NCBI GenBank assembly: GCA_040954595.2
Contig: CM082582.2
Location: 2,914,001 to 2,978,000 of the forward strand
DNA: 64,000 nucleotides
Reading direction: 5' to 3'
Origin: Balanoglossus misakiensis
Taxonomy: Eukaryota > Hemichordata
Within the stretch, counting starts at the first letter, position 1. Each line of letters begins with the position of its first letter. Positions 1 to 12,989 of the stretch are shown one piece after another. Under the pieces are notes generated by a model that ran no database searches, was not told where the DNA came from, and worked only from the letters and a program-made list of their open reading frames with translations. Position numbers and translations under genes: made by a program.

Positions 1-217
1 GCCTCATTCCCTTTATTGCATACAGTGTACATAGGATCATGACGGCGAATGTTTTCGGAGAGGGGGGGGGGTCATCATATTGTTAGGCCTGTCAAGGGGG
101 GGTCGTCGTTTTTTGGTCCTGGGTGGAGGGGGGGGGGGTTGGCCTGATTTTGAAAACCGATGACACAAACTTGCCAACCCCCCCCCCCCCCCCCAGCCGT
201 AAAAACTGAACGGTCCC
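1..217. mobile_element. Right-hand part of a poly-G foldback element (TWA target-site family)
   Basis: The element runs in from the left edge and ends at 217 with the terminal inverted repeat ending CTGAACGGTCCC, followed by TTA (218-220). The first 60 bases match 43723-43783, inside the complete copy at 43032-43929, and both carry the same long G and C runs. A TWA duplication and a GGG-starting terminus are PIF/Harbinger-like; no transposase is encoded. The 81-residue reading frame across the C-run is a by-product of the repeat. Confidence 0.8.
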
Positions 218-220
218 TTA

Positions 221-2235
221 TTGGATTGGTTACAAAATTGCTGTACGAGCTTTCTATGATTTGACCGCCGAAACCGCGATCAGCGAATTGCGTTGTGCTA
301 TACGATTCGAGGACAGTCATTCTGAGTAATTGAATTCAATTAGCCTTACATTCCATGCCTGCCTAGCTGCAATAATTGTAGCCTTGTTGGGCTGGTTGGG
401 TGGCTGGTTGGCCCACCATCTAGCCACCCAACTAGACCACCAATGCTTCAATTATTGCATATAATGCCAACCTAGGCCTACTTGATTGGTGATGTGCGAC
501 AAGCATGCTAATAATATATTGCGCTGCACATAGGGTAAGGCTTGCATGCCCAGAGACAGAGTAAAATTTTAACGTTAAACAATATAAACAATAAAATGTT
601 TTTTCACCAAAAAATTTTCTGGTCAGTAGCTGACTTGTTGGAACGTAGGGACAGTATGACAGGTCATACATCTGCCGCCATATCACGTAAAAACATCGGT
701 GTAACATGGCCAGAAATAGTACATCGTTGTGATTGGTTGGGATCCTGTTTTGGCGTGCTTCATTGACGCATCCATGAATAGATTTTTGTTTGTGTTTGAT
801 AGAAAAAAAAATGCCCGACCGGGTTGCACAGTTAAGTGGTTTTGGCTAATGACGGGCACTGGGTAGATATATAGAAACCATGTATAGAGACAATCATGCA
901 TTTTTTCCGAATTGTGATTGATACTTAGAACTTCGAAAATCTATACGATTTAACTAAATGCATTTTCTGGTAAAGGTGAAGTCTGTCAGAACATGATGTA
1001 CAGTTTTTAAAGAGCAGATTACGAATAAAAATTTAAATGCAACTGACAACCACGTGATTCTTGTCGTAGATTGTCGCATCATACAGCCAGGTCTGTTGTG
1101 ACTTCACAAATGACACGTCGAAATTTCGTGTGGCAAACGGTATTCGCCATCAACAAAAAGGTACCGGGAAAGTTTCGACTGGCATGCCGGAATTCCGCAT
1201 CATGTACACGGGCAGGTTTTTTTGAGATGACAAAGTCGGTTTTTCACAACTTTGCCTTGTCATGTTTATCATGGTAATGCACGACGGCCAAATGTCGGAC
1301 TTGTGTCGGGCAGATTTTGCAGTCCCGACAAAACATATTTCTACAGAGCAGGCTTCGATGGCATACCGCTGTTATCAAAATCCATTATTCGACTATGTTC
1401 CCAATACCAAGATCGGCTATTCTCGACAGCGACTTTCTCCAGGGAATACCAACTCCGCCGTATGATCTACAAATCCGAATGCCAGTGCCGTTTTCATTGA
1501 CGATGGCATGGAAAAGCTTATGAATATTGGTGAGAATTTGTAGTTCGTTGTTACACAATCAATGTTATTGTAACAGCCGACTTTAACGCCACAGCAATAT
1601 ATGAAGCGATGTGGACGCACGAAAAGAGAGACAAAAGTTCTGTTCTCCTGTGTCTCTGCGCTGCTCTCACTAGAGAATGTAATTTCATAAAGACAGTACT
1701 AAATAAAAGAGATTAAATGCACCAAAAAGTTGAATTTCCTTAATGATATTTTGTTGCTTAGATTTGCACATTTTCACTATTTCAGGGGTGCAGGAAGCAA
1801 TTTCTTGTACGGGGACAAAGTTACATATTTTCTGGACACAATTGATTTATGATAAAAATAAATAGCTGAATAAATTGATTACTGATTAAATGCAAATAAT
1901 AAAAAGGGAGAAATAGCAAGAAATAAAGTGAACAAATATTATTGTAAAAGCTCCAGTATCTGTTATGATTGACAATTTTCTCAGTATTGTTCCAAAAATT
2001 GAATTCAACTGTATTCATGTCACACACATTGCTACAAATGTACTTTCTTCGATCAGCGACTTTCGTTAAAGATTAGTTTGATTGGCGTCCAATTATTGAT
2101 TCATGAAGCCTCCCAGCCAATTATACTGTATGTTCCATAAACAACAAAATGTGCGCTTCTGTTATCTTTGATTTTTATACTTCAGTTATTCACAGTGATT
2201 GCGCCATTCTTTAAATCCATATCCCTATTGGTGTA
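221..2235. other. No gene recognised; one nested hairpin at 368-459
   Basis: AT-rich sequence with only short reading frames that share no recognisable motif. The one structured item is a double hairpin: TGCAATAATTG (368-378) pairs with CAATTATTGCA (449-459), and inside it GTTGGGTGGCT (395-405) pairs with AGCCACCCAAC (422-432). This looks like the core of a small foldback element. Segment 1070-1520 has several overlapping short frames on the plus strand but nothing resembling a protein family. Confidence 0.5.
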
Positions 2236-2400
2236 AAATATGATCATTGGCGGGGGGGGGGGTAAGCGGGGATTTTGTGCATGGTGGGGGGGGGGTTAAG
2301 TATGGTTTTACCCTGCCCCCGAAACTTAGTCAGGGGCGGAGATACACTCCCGGTTTCAAAGCCAATATGGGGGGGGGGGGTAATTGCTATTACTGGTATA
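2236..2400. repeat. Cluster of three long G runs
   Basis: G runs of about 10-12 bases occur near 2252, 2285 and 2369 in otherwise ordinary sequence. They resemble the G runs inside the TWA poly-G elements elsewhere in the window, but no matching terminal inverted repeat is visible here. It could be a decayed internal fragment of that family. Confidence 0.4.
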
Positions 2401-2556
2401 TCAACTCGATTTGTATAACTTTTTAAAGATTAAAATTGATAAGAATGGGATGCATTCAAAGATTTCTGGAGAATGTTGTTTGCAACAAATCTCTGTATCA
2501 ACTTAAATTTAAAGTAAATAAGAATTAAAGTAGCGACGACAAATAAGAAGACGAAC

Positions 2557-3809
2557 ATGTTTTGGTCTTTCATTCAAAATAGACTGATCACAGACTTAGA
2601 GGCATCAGAAAATTTAAACCTTTGGAGTTTCACTCTTTCTTCTGACATTTTGCTTGCTCTTGATGAAAAACGAGAGGTTTTCCTGGTATTACTCGATCTT
2701 TCCGCAGCATTTGACACTGTGAACCATACCATTTTACTCAATCGCTTAAGAGACCGCTTTAGTCTCTCAGATCCTGTTCCCATGTGGTTTAAGTCATACC
2801 TTTCCAATCGTAGTCAGTGCATACTTGTAAATTCCACCCAATCACCTTTCTATCCGCTCGACACTGGGGTACCACAGGGATCAGTTCTTGGTCCCATACT
2901 TTTCAATATGTACATGTCTCCATTAGGTGAATTAGTTCAAAGTCATGGTTGTCTTTATAGTTTTTATGCAGATGACTCTTCCCTTTATATGTCTTTTTGT
3001 AAAGACAACACAGCAAGAACTGTTTCAAATCTTGAACTTTGTATATCCGATGTTAGGTTTTGGATGTCTGAAAACTTCTTGTGCTTAAACGATGATAAGA
3101 CTGAATTTGTTATTTTCTCTGGTACTTCGGGTGATCTGTCTGCTAGAGGGATTTCAGAAATTTGTGTTGGCGATTCTCTGATTCCCGTCCATTGTCAGGC
3201 TAAGAGCCTTGGAGTGATCCTTTACTCTTGTCTGACAGTGAAGCCACATATTGGACAGATCTGCCGCTCTGCCACTTTTCATTTACGTCGCATTGCACTT
3301 ATTGCAAATATTTATCTCAATCTGCTACAGAGCAATTAGTTCATGCATTCATTACTTCTCGAATTGATTCATGTAATTCACTTTTATTTGGGCTCCCGAA
3401 GTATTCAATCAACCGTATTCAACGCGTTCAGAATATTGCTGCTAGAATTGTTACTCATTCAAAAATCACCTGTCACATCACTCCGATTTTGTATCAGTTG
3501 CACTGGCTACCTGTTACAGAGCGTATTGTTTTTAAGATGTTAGTTCTCATTTTTAAATCCATTCATAAACTTGGTCCAATCTATCTTTCTAACATGACTG
3601 ATCTGTATGTTTCGTGTCGCAATTTAAGGTCAGCTGATCAGTTCAAACTCTGTCCTGTTCGATCACGCACCAGGAGTTATGGTGATCGTGCTTTTACTGT
3701 TGCTGCTCCAATTCTTTGGAATAATCTTCCACTCACCATTCACCAGGCACCAGACTTATCTGTTTTTAAATCAAATGTTAAAACTTTACTCTTTAAATCT
3801 GTTTTTTAG
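2557..3809 (+). pseudogene. Reverse transcriptase fragment of an L2/CR1-type LINE, one frameshift
   Basis: The coding strand shows the palm motif DLSAAFDTVNH, the block TGVPQGSVLGPILF and the catalytic FYADD, all standard for non-LTR reverse transcriptases. The frame 2557-3339 then breaks. The C-terminal tail continues in another frame from about 3305 to 3809, with DSCNSLLFGLP, LHWLPVTERI, SYGDRAFTVAAPILWNNLP and a final FKSNVKTLLF, the usual C-terminus of L2/CR1 proteins. The two frames are consistent with loss of one base near 3303-3305. The first roughly 15 residues before the homology are flanking sequence. In an intact element the enzyme copies its own RNA at a nicked target; this copy is dead, lacking the endonuclease and carrying the frameshift. 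Confidence 0.9.
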
Positions 3810-3898
3810 CAATTTGTTGTATTGTATTTTTGCTTTAAGCGTCATTGATCACATTTTTGTGGATACTGACGCTATATAAATAAATTATTATTATTATT
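2590..3898 (+). mobile_element. 5'-truncated L2/CR1-type LINE
   Basis: The element carries the 3' part of the reverse transcriptase ORF and a short 3' UTR. It ends in GCTATATAAATAAATTATTA plus a few more TTA units (to 3898), the typical L2-like tail. There is no endonuclease domain: homology to the family begins abruptly near 2600, so this is an ordinary 5'-truncated insertion. Its orientation is plus. Confidence 0.88.
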
Positions 3899-6654
3899 CT
3901 TAAAATCTGACTTTAAGGCACATATTACCATAATTTTGATCAAAATTTATTTAACCAACCAAGGAACATGCATACTGGTACCTTCCTTCTAGTATTTAAG
4001 AGGGAACCAGTTTTGGCCAAATCATTGGGAATTATAGCAACATTCTGCTGGTCAATGCATGTACTATGGTGACAACACCAGTCTTCAGGTACTACTATTC
4101 CCTGAAAGCCTCATGAAATGCCAAATTTCACATTTTTCCAAAAATCGAATCTTCTACCTTTTATATAAAATCTTCATCATTAATCCACATTACTTGTATT
4201 TGCATTTGATTCTGGTTATTAACTCTTGGCGATGCGTACCACAATAGTTGTGAACTCTTTTTATAGAGGCTGATTTAACAGGTGTGGCACCTATTTAATA
4301 TATCACTTGTTCAAATTGCAACATACAGCCACAATCGGGCGTCGGTAACATATTCATGTATGCCTATCAGTAAGCTTATTTAGATGGACCAATCTATGTT
4401 GGAAGTCAAATCATGAAAATAATGCAACAAGTGGCAGCTCCTAGTCTTAGGGCTTCAATGACATTATATTTGGGGCTTGTATAGATCCAGAAGTTGCATA
4501 ATGTGCTCACTGTACACGTGGGATCCTGTGTTAAAGAAGCACACAAATTCTCCAACATTTTGGCAATATAGCCCAGTTGATCAGGAAAGGGCAACAAAAG
4601 TTTAGTCAAACAAGATACCAGTACCGGTATTGACAAACAGTGGCCATCTATGGTAGATATCTCTATGTTATCAATTTCACTGCTCTATTAGCAAAAGGCA
4701 AACCATTAAAATTTAAAACTGCATGTGGAGATTTTAGATAAATTAACTCTGTAACTGGGCCTGATCATGCGCCTTGAAATGGCAGGGGTCCGACATTCTG
4801 TGTTGATTTCAGAGCATACAACATGTTCCAGTACGTACACAATGAATTGTATGTTTTCTCAAAATTTTATGTATAAGGCTACGGAATATAATAACCATGC
4901 AATGCATATTGGCTGGCTGTCTCCTACCTTTTAATGTTTCACTATTCAGAGGTGTGCAGAGGCTTGATTGATTGATTGTTTGAAGTCACAGTGCAGTTGT
5001 TGTTTTGTAGTATCCGCTTAGTTGTTGTTCTTATGTCATGAAATGCTAGTCATGATTCAGAGAACTGTTGGCACCAACAGATGAGGTTAGCAACAATCCT
5101 TTTATTTACAAAACAAGATACATGAAATTTATTCTTGTAGTTAAGGACCAAACCAAAACATTGTCAAAACTGTCATCCTCAGACAGCGGGAGGATATTCC
5201 ATAGCCCCACCCCAAACTTGCCAAGAGCCCTCTCATTCAAGAAACCCCGCCCACATTTCTTTGTTATGGACTCAGTCTTTGACAGTGTAATAAATCTTTT
5301 AAAACTTTGAGACTGACTTCTGCTCATTTGAAGTCTATACAATACATTCCCAGATCTCAATATCTTCCTTCAAATTCAAGATTCACCTAATGTTAACCTT
5401 TTTTATGCTCTTATTCATGTAGATATTGAAATGGAACAGAGGTTATTGGCAGGTACAGAATTTATTGGCTTTTAATTAAGAAATTGAAATGTTTTGTCTG
5501 TAAATTTGGGAAGCAAACATCTACTAATTGTATATAATGATCATAAATGTATATACCTGTAGATAAAGTGAGTACATGTGTGGTTGTAATCATACTGCAG
5601 GTGTGCATCTACATTTGTATTAACGAATTTGTGTATGGCTGTTCTATCATGCAATGGTGATGTTATTTTGAATGAGTTGTACATGCACGTACAGGACCTA
5701 GCTTTTTAAAACCTTGGGCAGAAAACTTTGCAAGCAAGTAGTTTCTGGATATGATTGCTATAATTAAAACTGACCAGAATGGTTGTGTCATGAATATGGA
5801 AGGATTCATATAAACACTGAAGTGGGGGGGGGGATGGCATCCTTTCTACTCATAGTTATATTCATTTTGTTGATGTCCTCTTTCATGCTGCATCTCCTGA
5901 CATTGTTACAATGATCGGGTACCTCAACAGTGAACTATGAATGAGCACTGAAACTCACACAAGTTGGATCCATCATCAACATTTTCATGTTTTTGTACAC
6001 GGTATTAGTGCAGTTTGGCCTTATGGTTGATGAAATTTATTTTCACGATTATAAAATTCAAGGATTTGGCATTTGGCAGGTGGTTGTATGTGATTTTTCA
6101 TTGCCAGGTGGTTGCTATAGCATGGCAACAAAATGCAATGCATTGATGATCTAGCCAAAGCAAAGAATTAATTAAAAAAAATTTTCAGGTGTATGGAGGA
6201 ATCTTTTCCCCACCTCTCTCCTTTAGATTGTGCAATTTATGCTCAAGAAATGCCCCCCCCCCCTCCCATACTCTGTTAGTCCATGCCAGTGAACAGTGTG
6301 ATATGGCATGGAATGTCCAAAATTCATTTAAACTCTTTTCTTGAAATCAAATATACATGCACCTCATACATAATTGGTGATCCATTCATGCATAACAGGT
6401 CTATTGCCTATCTCATGGTCACTCCACCAGAAATCCATGACAATGATACATGGAAATTTTCTCTATAGTCAGATCCACTGTCAGGGCATTATTGATTAAA
6501 CTGCCAATTTAATTAAGCACAATTTTATATGGGGGTTACACAGGGACCATTAATACGTTTCTAAAATGTCTCAGATCAAATACTTGCATAAATAATTATT
6601 TGTTACCAGTTCAAGTGGTGCTGAAACGTCTCAGATTCGAGACGGCTTTGACGA
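3899..6654. other. No gene firmly recognised; AT-rich intergenic sequence
   Basis: No terminal repeats or protein motifs stand out. A weak exon candidate lies on the minus strand at 4406-4655 (listed separately). A minus-strand frame at 5106-5360 contains GVGLWNILP, loosely like the LWNSLP block of LINE tails, but nothing around it supports that. Short G or C runs occur at 5823-5832 and 6253-6263. Confidence 0.4.
4406..4655 (-). CDS. Possible terminal exon, unrecognised protein
   Basis: On the minus strand an acceptor-like site (ctaccatag) precedes an open frame of about 80 residues ending at a TGA at 4406. The predicted peptide is rich in leucine and alternating helices (for example KLLLPFPDQLGYIAKMLENL), which could be a HEAT-like helical segment. 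A good donor (gtgagc) also lies inside the frame, after QDPTCT, so the exon could be internal and shorter. I do not recognise the protein. No partner exon was found nearby, so this may be a chance frame. Confidence 0.22.
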
Positions 6655-6842
6655 CCTGCGCCGGTGTAAGGATTAATACCTCTAAACAACCCATTGTCTA
6701 TGGGGCCAAGCCATAGTGCCTATACATAAATGTTGTGTGTGGACAAGAGGCGAATCAAAGGATTAATCCTCTGTATTTACCATAGGCAAGTAGTGTCTCT
6801 CAAACATTTTGAATTTTGCCCTGTGTGAATCTGGTATTAATT
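6655..6842. repeat. Dispersed repeat, copy 1 (second copy at 25760-25950)
   Basis: This roughly 185-bp stretch aligns by eye along its length with 25760-25950 in the same orientation. Shared blocks include CATTGTCTATGGGGCC, GCCTATACATAAA, TCAAAGGATTAAT and AGTGTCTC. There is no coding potential and no clear terminal inverted repeat; it may be a SINE or a decayed foldback element. Confidence 0.65.
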
Positions 6843-8890
6843 AAAAAAAATTTCATGATTTTACTTTTGAATGGTCCAATTAAGTTAAAGTTTACTGGTC
6901 GGTGTACACAAACAAATCAGTAAACTCGATTGTGGCTATGTAAATACCGGTATGTACAATAAAGAATAAAAAGGTGCCACACCCATTTCTTCAACTGTCT
7001 ATTGCAAGAGTAGATAACTACTGTAGTATGCGCATATTGCTATTAATACCTCCAGAAAGTCAAATAGTGGTATGTTAGAAAATCTGGATACTGTGAATTT
7101 TTAACACACTGCCAGGTAAAAAAACGAACACACATTGGAGGCAGTTTCTGGACATCCAAGTTTTTTTACAAAATTCACTCACAAAAAAACCTTCATATTT
7201 ATTTACTTTCCAGCTGACAGAATTAAAAGCCTTTCCAAGATTTTTGGAGAGATTGAAAGCGTGACAAATTTTTATTGAGTTGCAGCTCATGGGGCCTTAA
7301 TGTGATATTAAGTTCTGTTATTTTTCTGTGAGTGGCCAAGCTTTCATGCAACTCCTGTTACTGTCCCATTTATTGTGTTGGAGATTTCTCAAATTGGCTT
7401 GTGTGCCAAATTTTTTACTATAGGAGTTGAGTAGTGGAGTACATTTTGAATCTTGTAAATACAAACCGACTTTCTATTTTCAGATGTAACACTGCTAGTG
7501 GACAGTGTTGTACCCAAAGTTTTCTGAAGCTCAGATGAGCAATGGAATCATTGCACTGAATGAGCTTTCATGTACCAGAATACTGTTTATTTTTAGCTAC
7601 TGTTTATGTGTGCGCAGGTTTGAAACATTACAAGGAAACACTGCACTGTACCAGAATACACTCACTTAAAACTATTGAAGGTAGGGATTTTGTTATGTGG
7701 CATAAATTAAAACAGGCTTGCTTGCAAAATGTATTTGTGCAGTTAGACTGCTTACAATCTAACCCCACGGTGTGCTTTGATTGGCCTACAAGGATCGGTT
7801 TGTTTGGACGTTAACATATACAAGTACATAGAGGCCAAGCAGATCAGATGATGTACATGTCTCTTTGCAGACATTCTGAATTTATTCAGCACTCTACTGG
7901 CACCTAGACCCATGTCTAATCAAGGGAGTGTTCAGCTAATGCATGGGGGGGGGGACCAATTGTGGGGGAGGCATTTTTTCAAAATAATAGAAGGTGAAGG
8001 TCACATTTCATAAAGCTATATTCTTGTCGATTGAGTGTTCCATTATACAGCTGGTAATCCATTACATAGTACGTACTTGTAAATGATTATGTTTGCCAAT
8101 GATACCCAGTTGTGGTCAGCGATAATGGTATTTGTGCAGTTAGATGCACAGTATCTGATTTCTTATGTGACCTCCCCATTTGTGTAGTATTCCATCTGGT
8201 AATTAGATTAGAATCAGTGACAAGAACATTGTTCGGAAAGTAAAATTAGTTTCAGTCTGGTTGGCATAAATGTTTTGAAGCTGTTAAAACTTTGAGATAC
8301 CAGGTACATATGTAGATACCACAGACAACTGCATGAGGTTGGAAGGGGTAATTTACAGTCATCTTTCTCAGATTTAAACAGAAGAAAATAAACAGTCTCT
8401 ACAGATCCAATGATTATCATTTTCAAAGGAAGAAAACACAGTAAGGGAAAACAACAGTTTTGATTATGGCCGAGTCAGTACTTCTGCTGTGAACCCAACC
8501 TAAAACATTACCGGTTATTGTGCGCTATAAAATGAGACCTATCCCCCATCAGGGCTCCAGACACAACTATGGTGGGAGGAAGGGGAGAGGAGCAGGAGGG
8601 GGGTAAGGTCAAATGCCATGCCATTTCAATCACTGCATGAGCGGAAAATTTAACACTTTAAGTTTTGATTTACACGAGTGCTGGGTGGGCAGGATCAGAG
8701 CCTATCACTTAGTCTCAAAACGAATGCCTTATGGAGCACCCACAAACACAACTGTACCTTATTGTCTATTGTGTCATGAAATCATGCGCCCAATGAGGAA
8801 AGCTTTTCAGTATTTGAAAAAAGATGTCTGGTCAAATCAGTGTACAACGAGTTTTATCTCCTTCAGATTCACAATCATTGGCTTCTGATA
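6843..8890. other. No gene recognised; short fragment of a TTAA-element end at 7270-7302
   Basis: Sequence around 7270-7302 (TTTTTATTGAGTTGCAGCTC followed by a CCTTAA) matches the end of the TTAA family seen complete at 16968-17297 and 32103-32452. The rest is AT-rich with short frames only. G-rich patches occur at 7946-7954 and 8572-8606. Confidence 0.45.
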
Positions 8891-10250
8891 TTAACATATT
8901 TTATACAAGGTTTTGACAAGCAAGACTTCTCTGAGGAGTGTGACATGAGGCTGTCCTCCTGTCCACCCCCATGCCAGAATGATGTAGTCATCACTGTGGG
9001 TGATGTAGTACGACAACTCAAGTACCGTATATGAAACCTTGGACAGCCCCTTTTTCTTCAGAGCTAAAGCAACATCCTTCATAATGAAATGTTTGATATT
9101 GTCTCATCTACTCCCCTATGTTCAGTCAAAAGTAGATCCTAAAGGTACGGATGACGCAGCTGCTTGTCTCCTTCATAAATTTTTAAAACACCTTGATAAA
9201 GCCGGGCACTATGCCAGGATTATATTCATCAACTTCAGTTCTTCTTTCAACACCACTTAGCGTCACATTATCATAGACATATCATTGCAGGTAGGTGCAC
9301 CATGCACCTGCAATAGTTTATTGGGTTTATAACTTCCTAACTGACAGACCACATTGTGAGAGAGTAGGGGAGGCCTATCTACTGTGGTCTTCACCAACAC
9401 CAGTGCCCCAAGCCTGTGTCTTCAGGCTTAGCCCATTTTCGTTCATTTTCTATACAAATGATTGCCAGAGTAATTGTTCAACTAGTTCATTTCTTTCCAA
9501 TTCTCTGATAGTGCAGCTGTACTTGTTCTTTTAAATGACACAAACTCGGAAACGGAATATGTAACCTTGGTAAAGTATTATTCTAATAGCTGTAATTCAA
9601 ATTTTCTACAGCTTAATGTTTCAAAGACAAAAGAACTTAACGTTAACTTTCGTCGGGTATCAGGACCAAATGTCCCAATTTGTATTGATGGTGAACCCAA
9701 TGAACAGGTGGTCTTTTTTAAGTATCTTGGTGATATTCTTAACAATTAACTCTCCTTAAGTCAGCACACAACAGCTATTCAAAAGAAATGACAGCAAAGA
9801 TTGCACATGCTCAAGAGGTTGTGTTCCTTTCATGTTAATTCACATCTGCTACTTTTGTTGTACTGGAGTGTTGTTGAACCACTCTGGACTTACTGCAATG
9901 TGTGTTATTGCTTTCCATTGTTAAAAGCAACAAGCATCTTTTGGGAGACCCACACCGGTTCTCTCAGAGCTTGTGCAATCACTGCTGATGTAAACCATCC
10001 ATTGTATTTCTCCTTTGAAATGTTACCCTCAAGTCATAGACGTCGTTGCCTTAAGTGGTCTAAGCTGAGGTTCAGCAACAGCTTTGTGCCAATGGCCATC
10101 AGGAAAGTTAATCCCTGATATGTATAATGTTTTTGTCCTTTTTGTGGTGACGTGATTTTGTTGTGTTTCTGCCTCGTTTTACACTGTTATTTTTAAAATT
10201 TACTATTGAGCCAGAATAAGATTATTCTTTTTAGTACAATACAATACAAA
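8890..10250 (+). mobile_element. Decayed second LINE (CR1/Rex1-like)
   Basis: Fragments of a reverse transcriptase occur in order on the plus strand over about 1.3 kb in several frames, and the element ends in an ACAATACAATAC microsatellite at about 10236-10250. It is more decayed than the element at 2590-3898 and belongs to a different LINE lineage. Confidence 0.75.
8945..10118 (+). pseudogene. Reverse transcriptase remnant, multiple frameshifts and stops
   Basis: In order: DVVRQLKYRI (8999-9031), a block upstream of the fingers domain in this family; IMKCLILSHLLPYVQS, then DDAAACLLHKFLKHLDKAGH and FSSSFNTT (9039-9260), the first palm motif with the aspartate replaced by asparagine; a degraded middle part with FIFYTNDCQSN (9295-9534); FLQLNVSKTKELNVNFRR and FFKYLGDILNN (9567-9749), the thumb region; and a C-terminal tail to 10118. 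The LNVSKTKE motif is characteristic of CR1/Rex1-type LINEs. The YADD box is lost among frameshifts. The copy cannot encode an enzyme. Confidence 0.78.
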
Positions 10251-11639
10251 GTTGTTTTTGTTGTAAACATTAGTCAATTCTCATCAAATCATGTAGATGT
10301 AAAGAAGAGACATTGAGCTTATTTTTTCAAGGGTATCACTGAAAATTATGGTATATTTAACAAACACTAGAAAAAGTAGAACTAAACATTTTTGATCTTG
10401 CAACCTATACTAAGTTGCCAGCCGCCACAGTCCTGCATTGATCATCTCACAGAGTCATAATGTGGTGATGTTCAAAGGCAATAATGGTTCATCAGACCTT
10501 TAACTTTACAACATTAATTGCTCTGACATTGATTTCAAATGTTGAAGTTTATTTGCAATGGCAACGGTTGAATTAGGATCTTGTTTTTCACTTGGTTGGT
10601 TGATTGACAAACTTAAACATAGAATGCCATGGTGCTATTCTTTTGTACTGTTGATAGAGAAAGAATAGGTGACCTGTTCTGCAAAGTAGCTGACCAGATG
10701 TCTTGATGGCCCGGCGCCTGCTTAGTGAGAACTCAGAATTTTATAATTACACAATTATGAATTAAGTCCGAATTGTATTGTTTGGTCAATTACCTCTGTA
10801 TTCCTGATTCTTGATGTTGGTAAACCATAAACAACCTTGTTTATTTGGATAGATTTTATGGGACCAAGAAGGTGGAAACTTAACATGGTCCTTTGTGGTA
10901 GACGCACATTATACAAATGAGGACTAGAGAGAGGGTCACATTGAAGCACTGTGGGTACAGTTTGATATGACCAAGCTGAGGTGGCATACTTGCATCTAAA
11001 TTTAACACACCCCTTTATGCGAGGGTTACGTCATTATACAAATTTGGACTAATATAGAGGGAGGGTAACACTTATTAAATGTTCTGCTGCTGGGAGAGAT
11101 CTGCATTTAACACGACTGATTAACCCCAATTTCTCGTGCCTCCGCCCCTCAGAATAAATCAAAGCTTTGTTACAGCATGGAGGTACTCTCTAGTACTTCC
11201 ACGGTTACAGCAACCAATCCTCCCAACCTTAAATAGGTTTTAAGCTACCTAAGTGAGTGATGAAAATCTCATATGGTCAACACAATTTCAAGATGGCCAA
11301 TTTTGGCCATGTTTAAAAAATGGGAGTTCATGAGCTAAAGTGATGATGGGTCATTCTGAAACTTTTTAACATAAAAAATAACAAAATGTGAAAAAAGTTA
11401 AAATGAGTTGCTAACTACAAAACGGACATGTTTGACCAAAGGAAGTCATGAAATACAGTAAACATATCATTTCTTCTATCTCTTACTACAGTGGGTGTCG
11501 ACTTTTTGCCCAGAATGCAATGTGATTTGACCCCCCCCTAGCACAAAGTGAAATCCTATTTAAGGCAGCCAGAATTCATATTACCCCTCCAGTCAGTGCA
11601 GATATAAGACCACACATTTAAAAAACAATTTTTTTTCAT
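10251..11639. other. No gene recognised
   Basis: Ordinary AT-rich sequence without recognisable ORFs. A diverged short direct repeat (around CATTATACAAAT followed by GGACTA) occurs at about 10908 and 11033. Nothing else stands out. Confidence 0.4.
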
Positions 11640-11875
11640 TTTTTTAATAATAAGTGTACACATCTGCATTGAACTAAATAAATAAAATAAATAAATATAT
11701 ACACTGAGTAAATAAAGTAAGTAAATAAATGTATGCTAACTAAACCTATGCTACCAAAACTAATAAACCTAATTAACTAAATACTAAACTTATACTAACT
11801 AACTAACTAACTAACTAATTTACTTACTAACTAACTAACTATATACTAACTAACTAACTAAACTATTCAAAAATT
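11640..11875. repeat. AT-rich tetranucleotide-like tract (AAAT, TAAC units)
   Basis: Runs of AAAT-type units (11676-11740) pass into repeated CTAA/AACT units (11790-11862). This is simple-sequence DNA grading into the purer microsatellite that follows. Confidence 0.85.
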
Positions 11876-11890
11876 TGGACAAATACATGT

Positions 11891-12155
11891 GTACACTCAC
11901 TCACTCACTCACTCACTCACTCACTCACTCACTCACTCACTCACTCACTCACTCACTCACTCACTCACTCACTCACTCACTCACTCACTCACTCACTCAC
12001 TCACTCACTCACTCACTCACTCACTCACTCACTCACTCACTCACTCACTCACTCACTCACTCACTCACTCACTCACTCACTCACTCACTCACTCACTCAC
12101 TCACTCACTCACTCACTCACTCACTCGGACGGACGGACGGACGGACGGACGGACG

Positions 12156-12199
<44 letters not shown>

Positions 12200-12200
12200 G
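11891..12200. repeat. Compound tetranucleotide microsatellite (ACTC)n (GGAC)n (AGAC)n
   Basis: About 58 nearly perfect ACTC units (to 12126) switch directly to about 9 GGAC units and then about 10 AGAC units. The frames translating this as LTHS or TDRQ repeats are artefacts of a four-base repeat read in threes and are not genes. Confidence 0.97.
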
Positions 12201-12643
12201 GTGTATCAAAATGGGTATTACTGAGGAGGGGTGGGGGGCAGTTTGGGCCAAGACTGGTTGGGGCATTTCAGAGGACATTTTAAAATCTAATTTACTTGAG
12301 GCACCCCGAGAAAAATTTTAAGACATGTTCTCATGTGCCATGGTTAGGGCGCTCCTTTTTTTATTATCATAAGTGGGTAAACATTTCTTATCAGGGACTT
12401 CAAAATCTTGTGTCCACACATTTTACTTGAGTTTCAAATAGGTCGGAGATCAACAGGCATTTGCATGATCTGCTACCGATTCATTGTAACTTTTCATTGG
12501 AGGTTGCACTTGAAAGACAAAATGTAGTTTTTTTTTTTGGGTTATGAAACAAAAGTTACATGAAAAACTTGCTTGATTTCCGATCCATGTGCATGTATTG
12601 TATTGCAGCAATCGAGTGAACAAGCTACGCCAGTATTCTAGTC

Positions 12644-12645
<2 letters not shown>
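12201..12645. other. No gene recognised
   Basis: Unique-looking sequence between the microsatellite and a long T run. No ORF with recognisable content. Confidence 0.4.

Positions 12646-12694
<49 letters not shown>
12646..12694. repeat. Homopolymer T run of about 49 bases
   Basis: An uninterrupted T run. It could be the poly(A) tail of a minus-strand retrotransposed sequence lying to its right, but no such element is recognisable there. Confidence 0.9.
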
Positions 12695-12989
12695 CGCTTT
12701 TCAAACTGTCACTCGTATCTTCTTGAGAAAACTCACAACTTGGGTTTTAAACAAAAACAATGTTGTGGAATAAACAACTACAAACACTAAGTAAAGGTCA
12801 GAAAAATTGCATCAAAGCTAAAAAAAGTATTCAAACAAGATAAATGATTACAATCAAAGATAAAATAAAAGATTTTGCAGATTTGCCATTCAGGCAAATA
12901 CAGCCAAAGCAAGAGATGTCAAGCAAATCGAGCAACTCTTACAACAAGATGGAAAGTACACAAGTCATGCAGACAGTGACTGATTGAAT

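Noticed and set aside
5106-5360. Minus-strand frame with GVGLWNILP as a LINE tail
   Set aside because: A single short resemblance to LWNSLP without the neighbouring blocks of the domain.
11875-12321. LTHS-repeat proteins across the ACTC microsatellite
   Set aside because: Translation of a four-base simple repeat in two frames; no biological support.
12646-12694. Poly(A) tail of a retrotransposed gene on the minus strand
   Set aside because: No coding or SINE sequence that would belong to it was recognised to the right.
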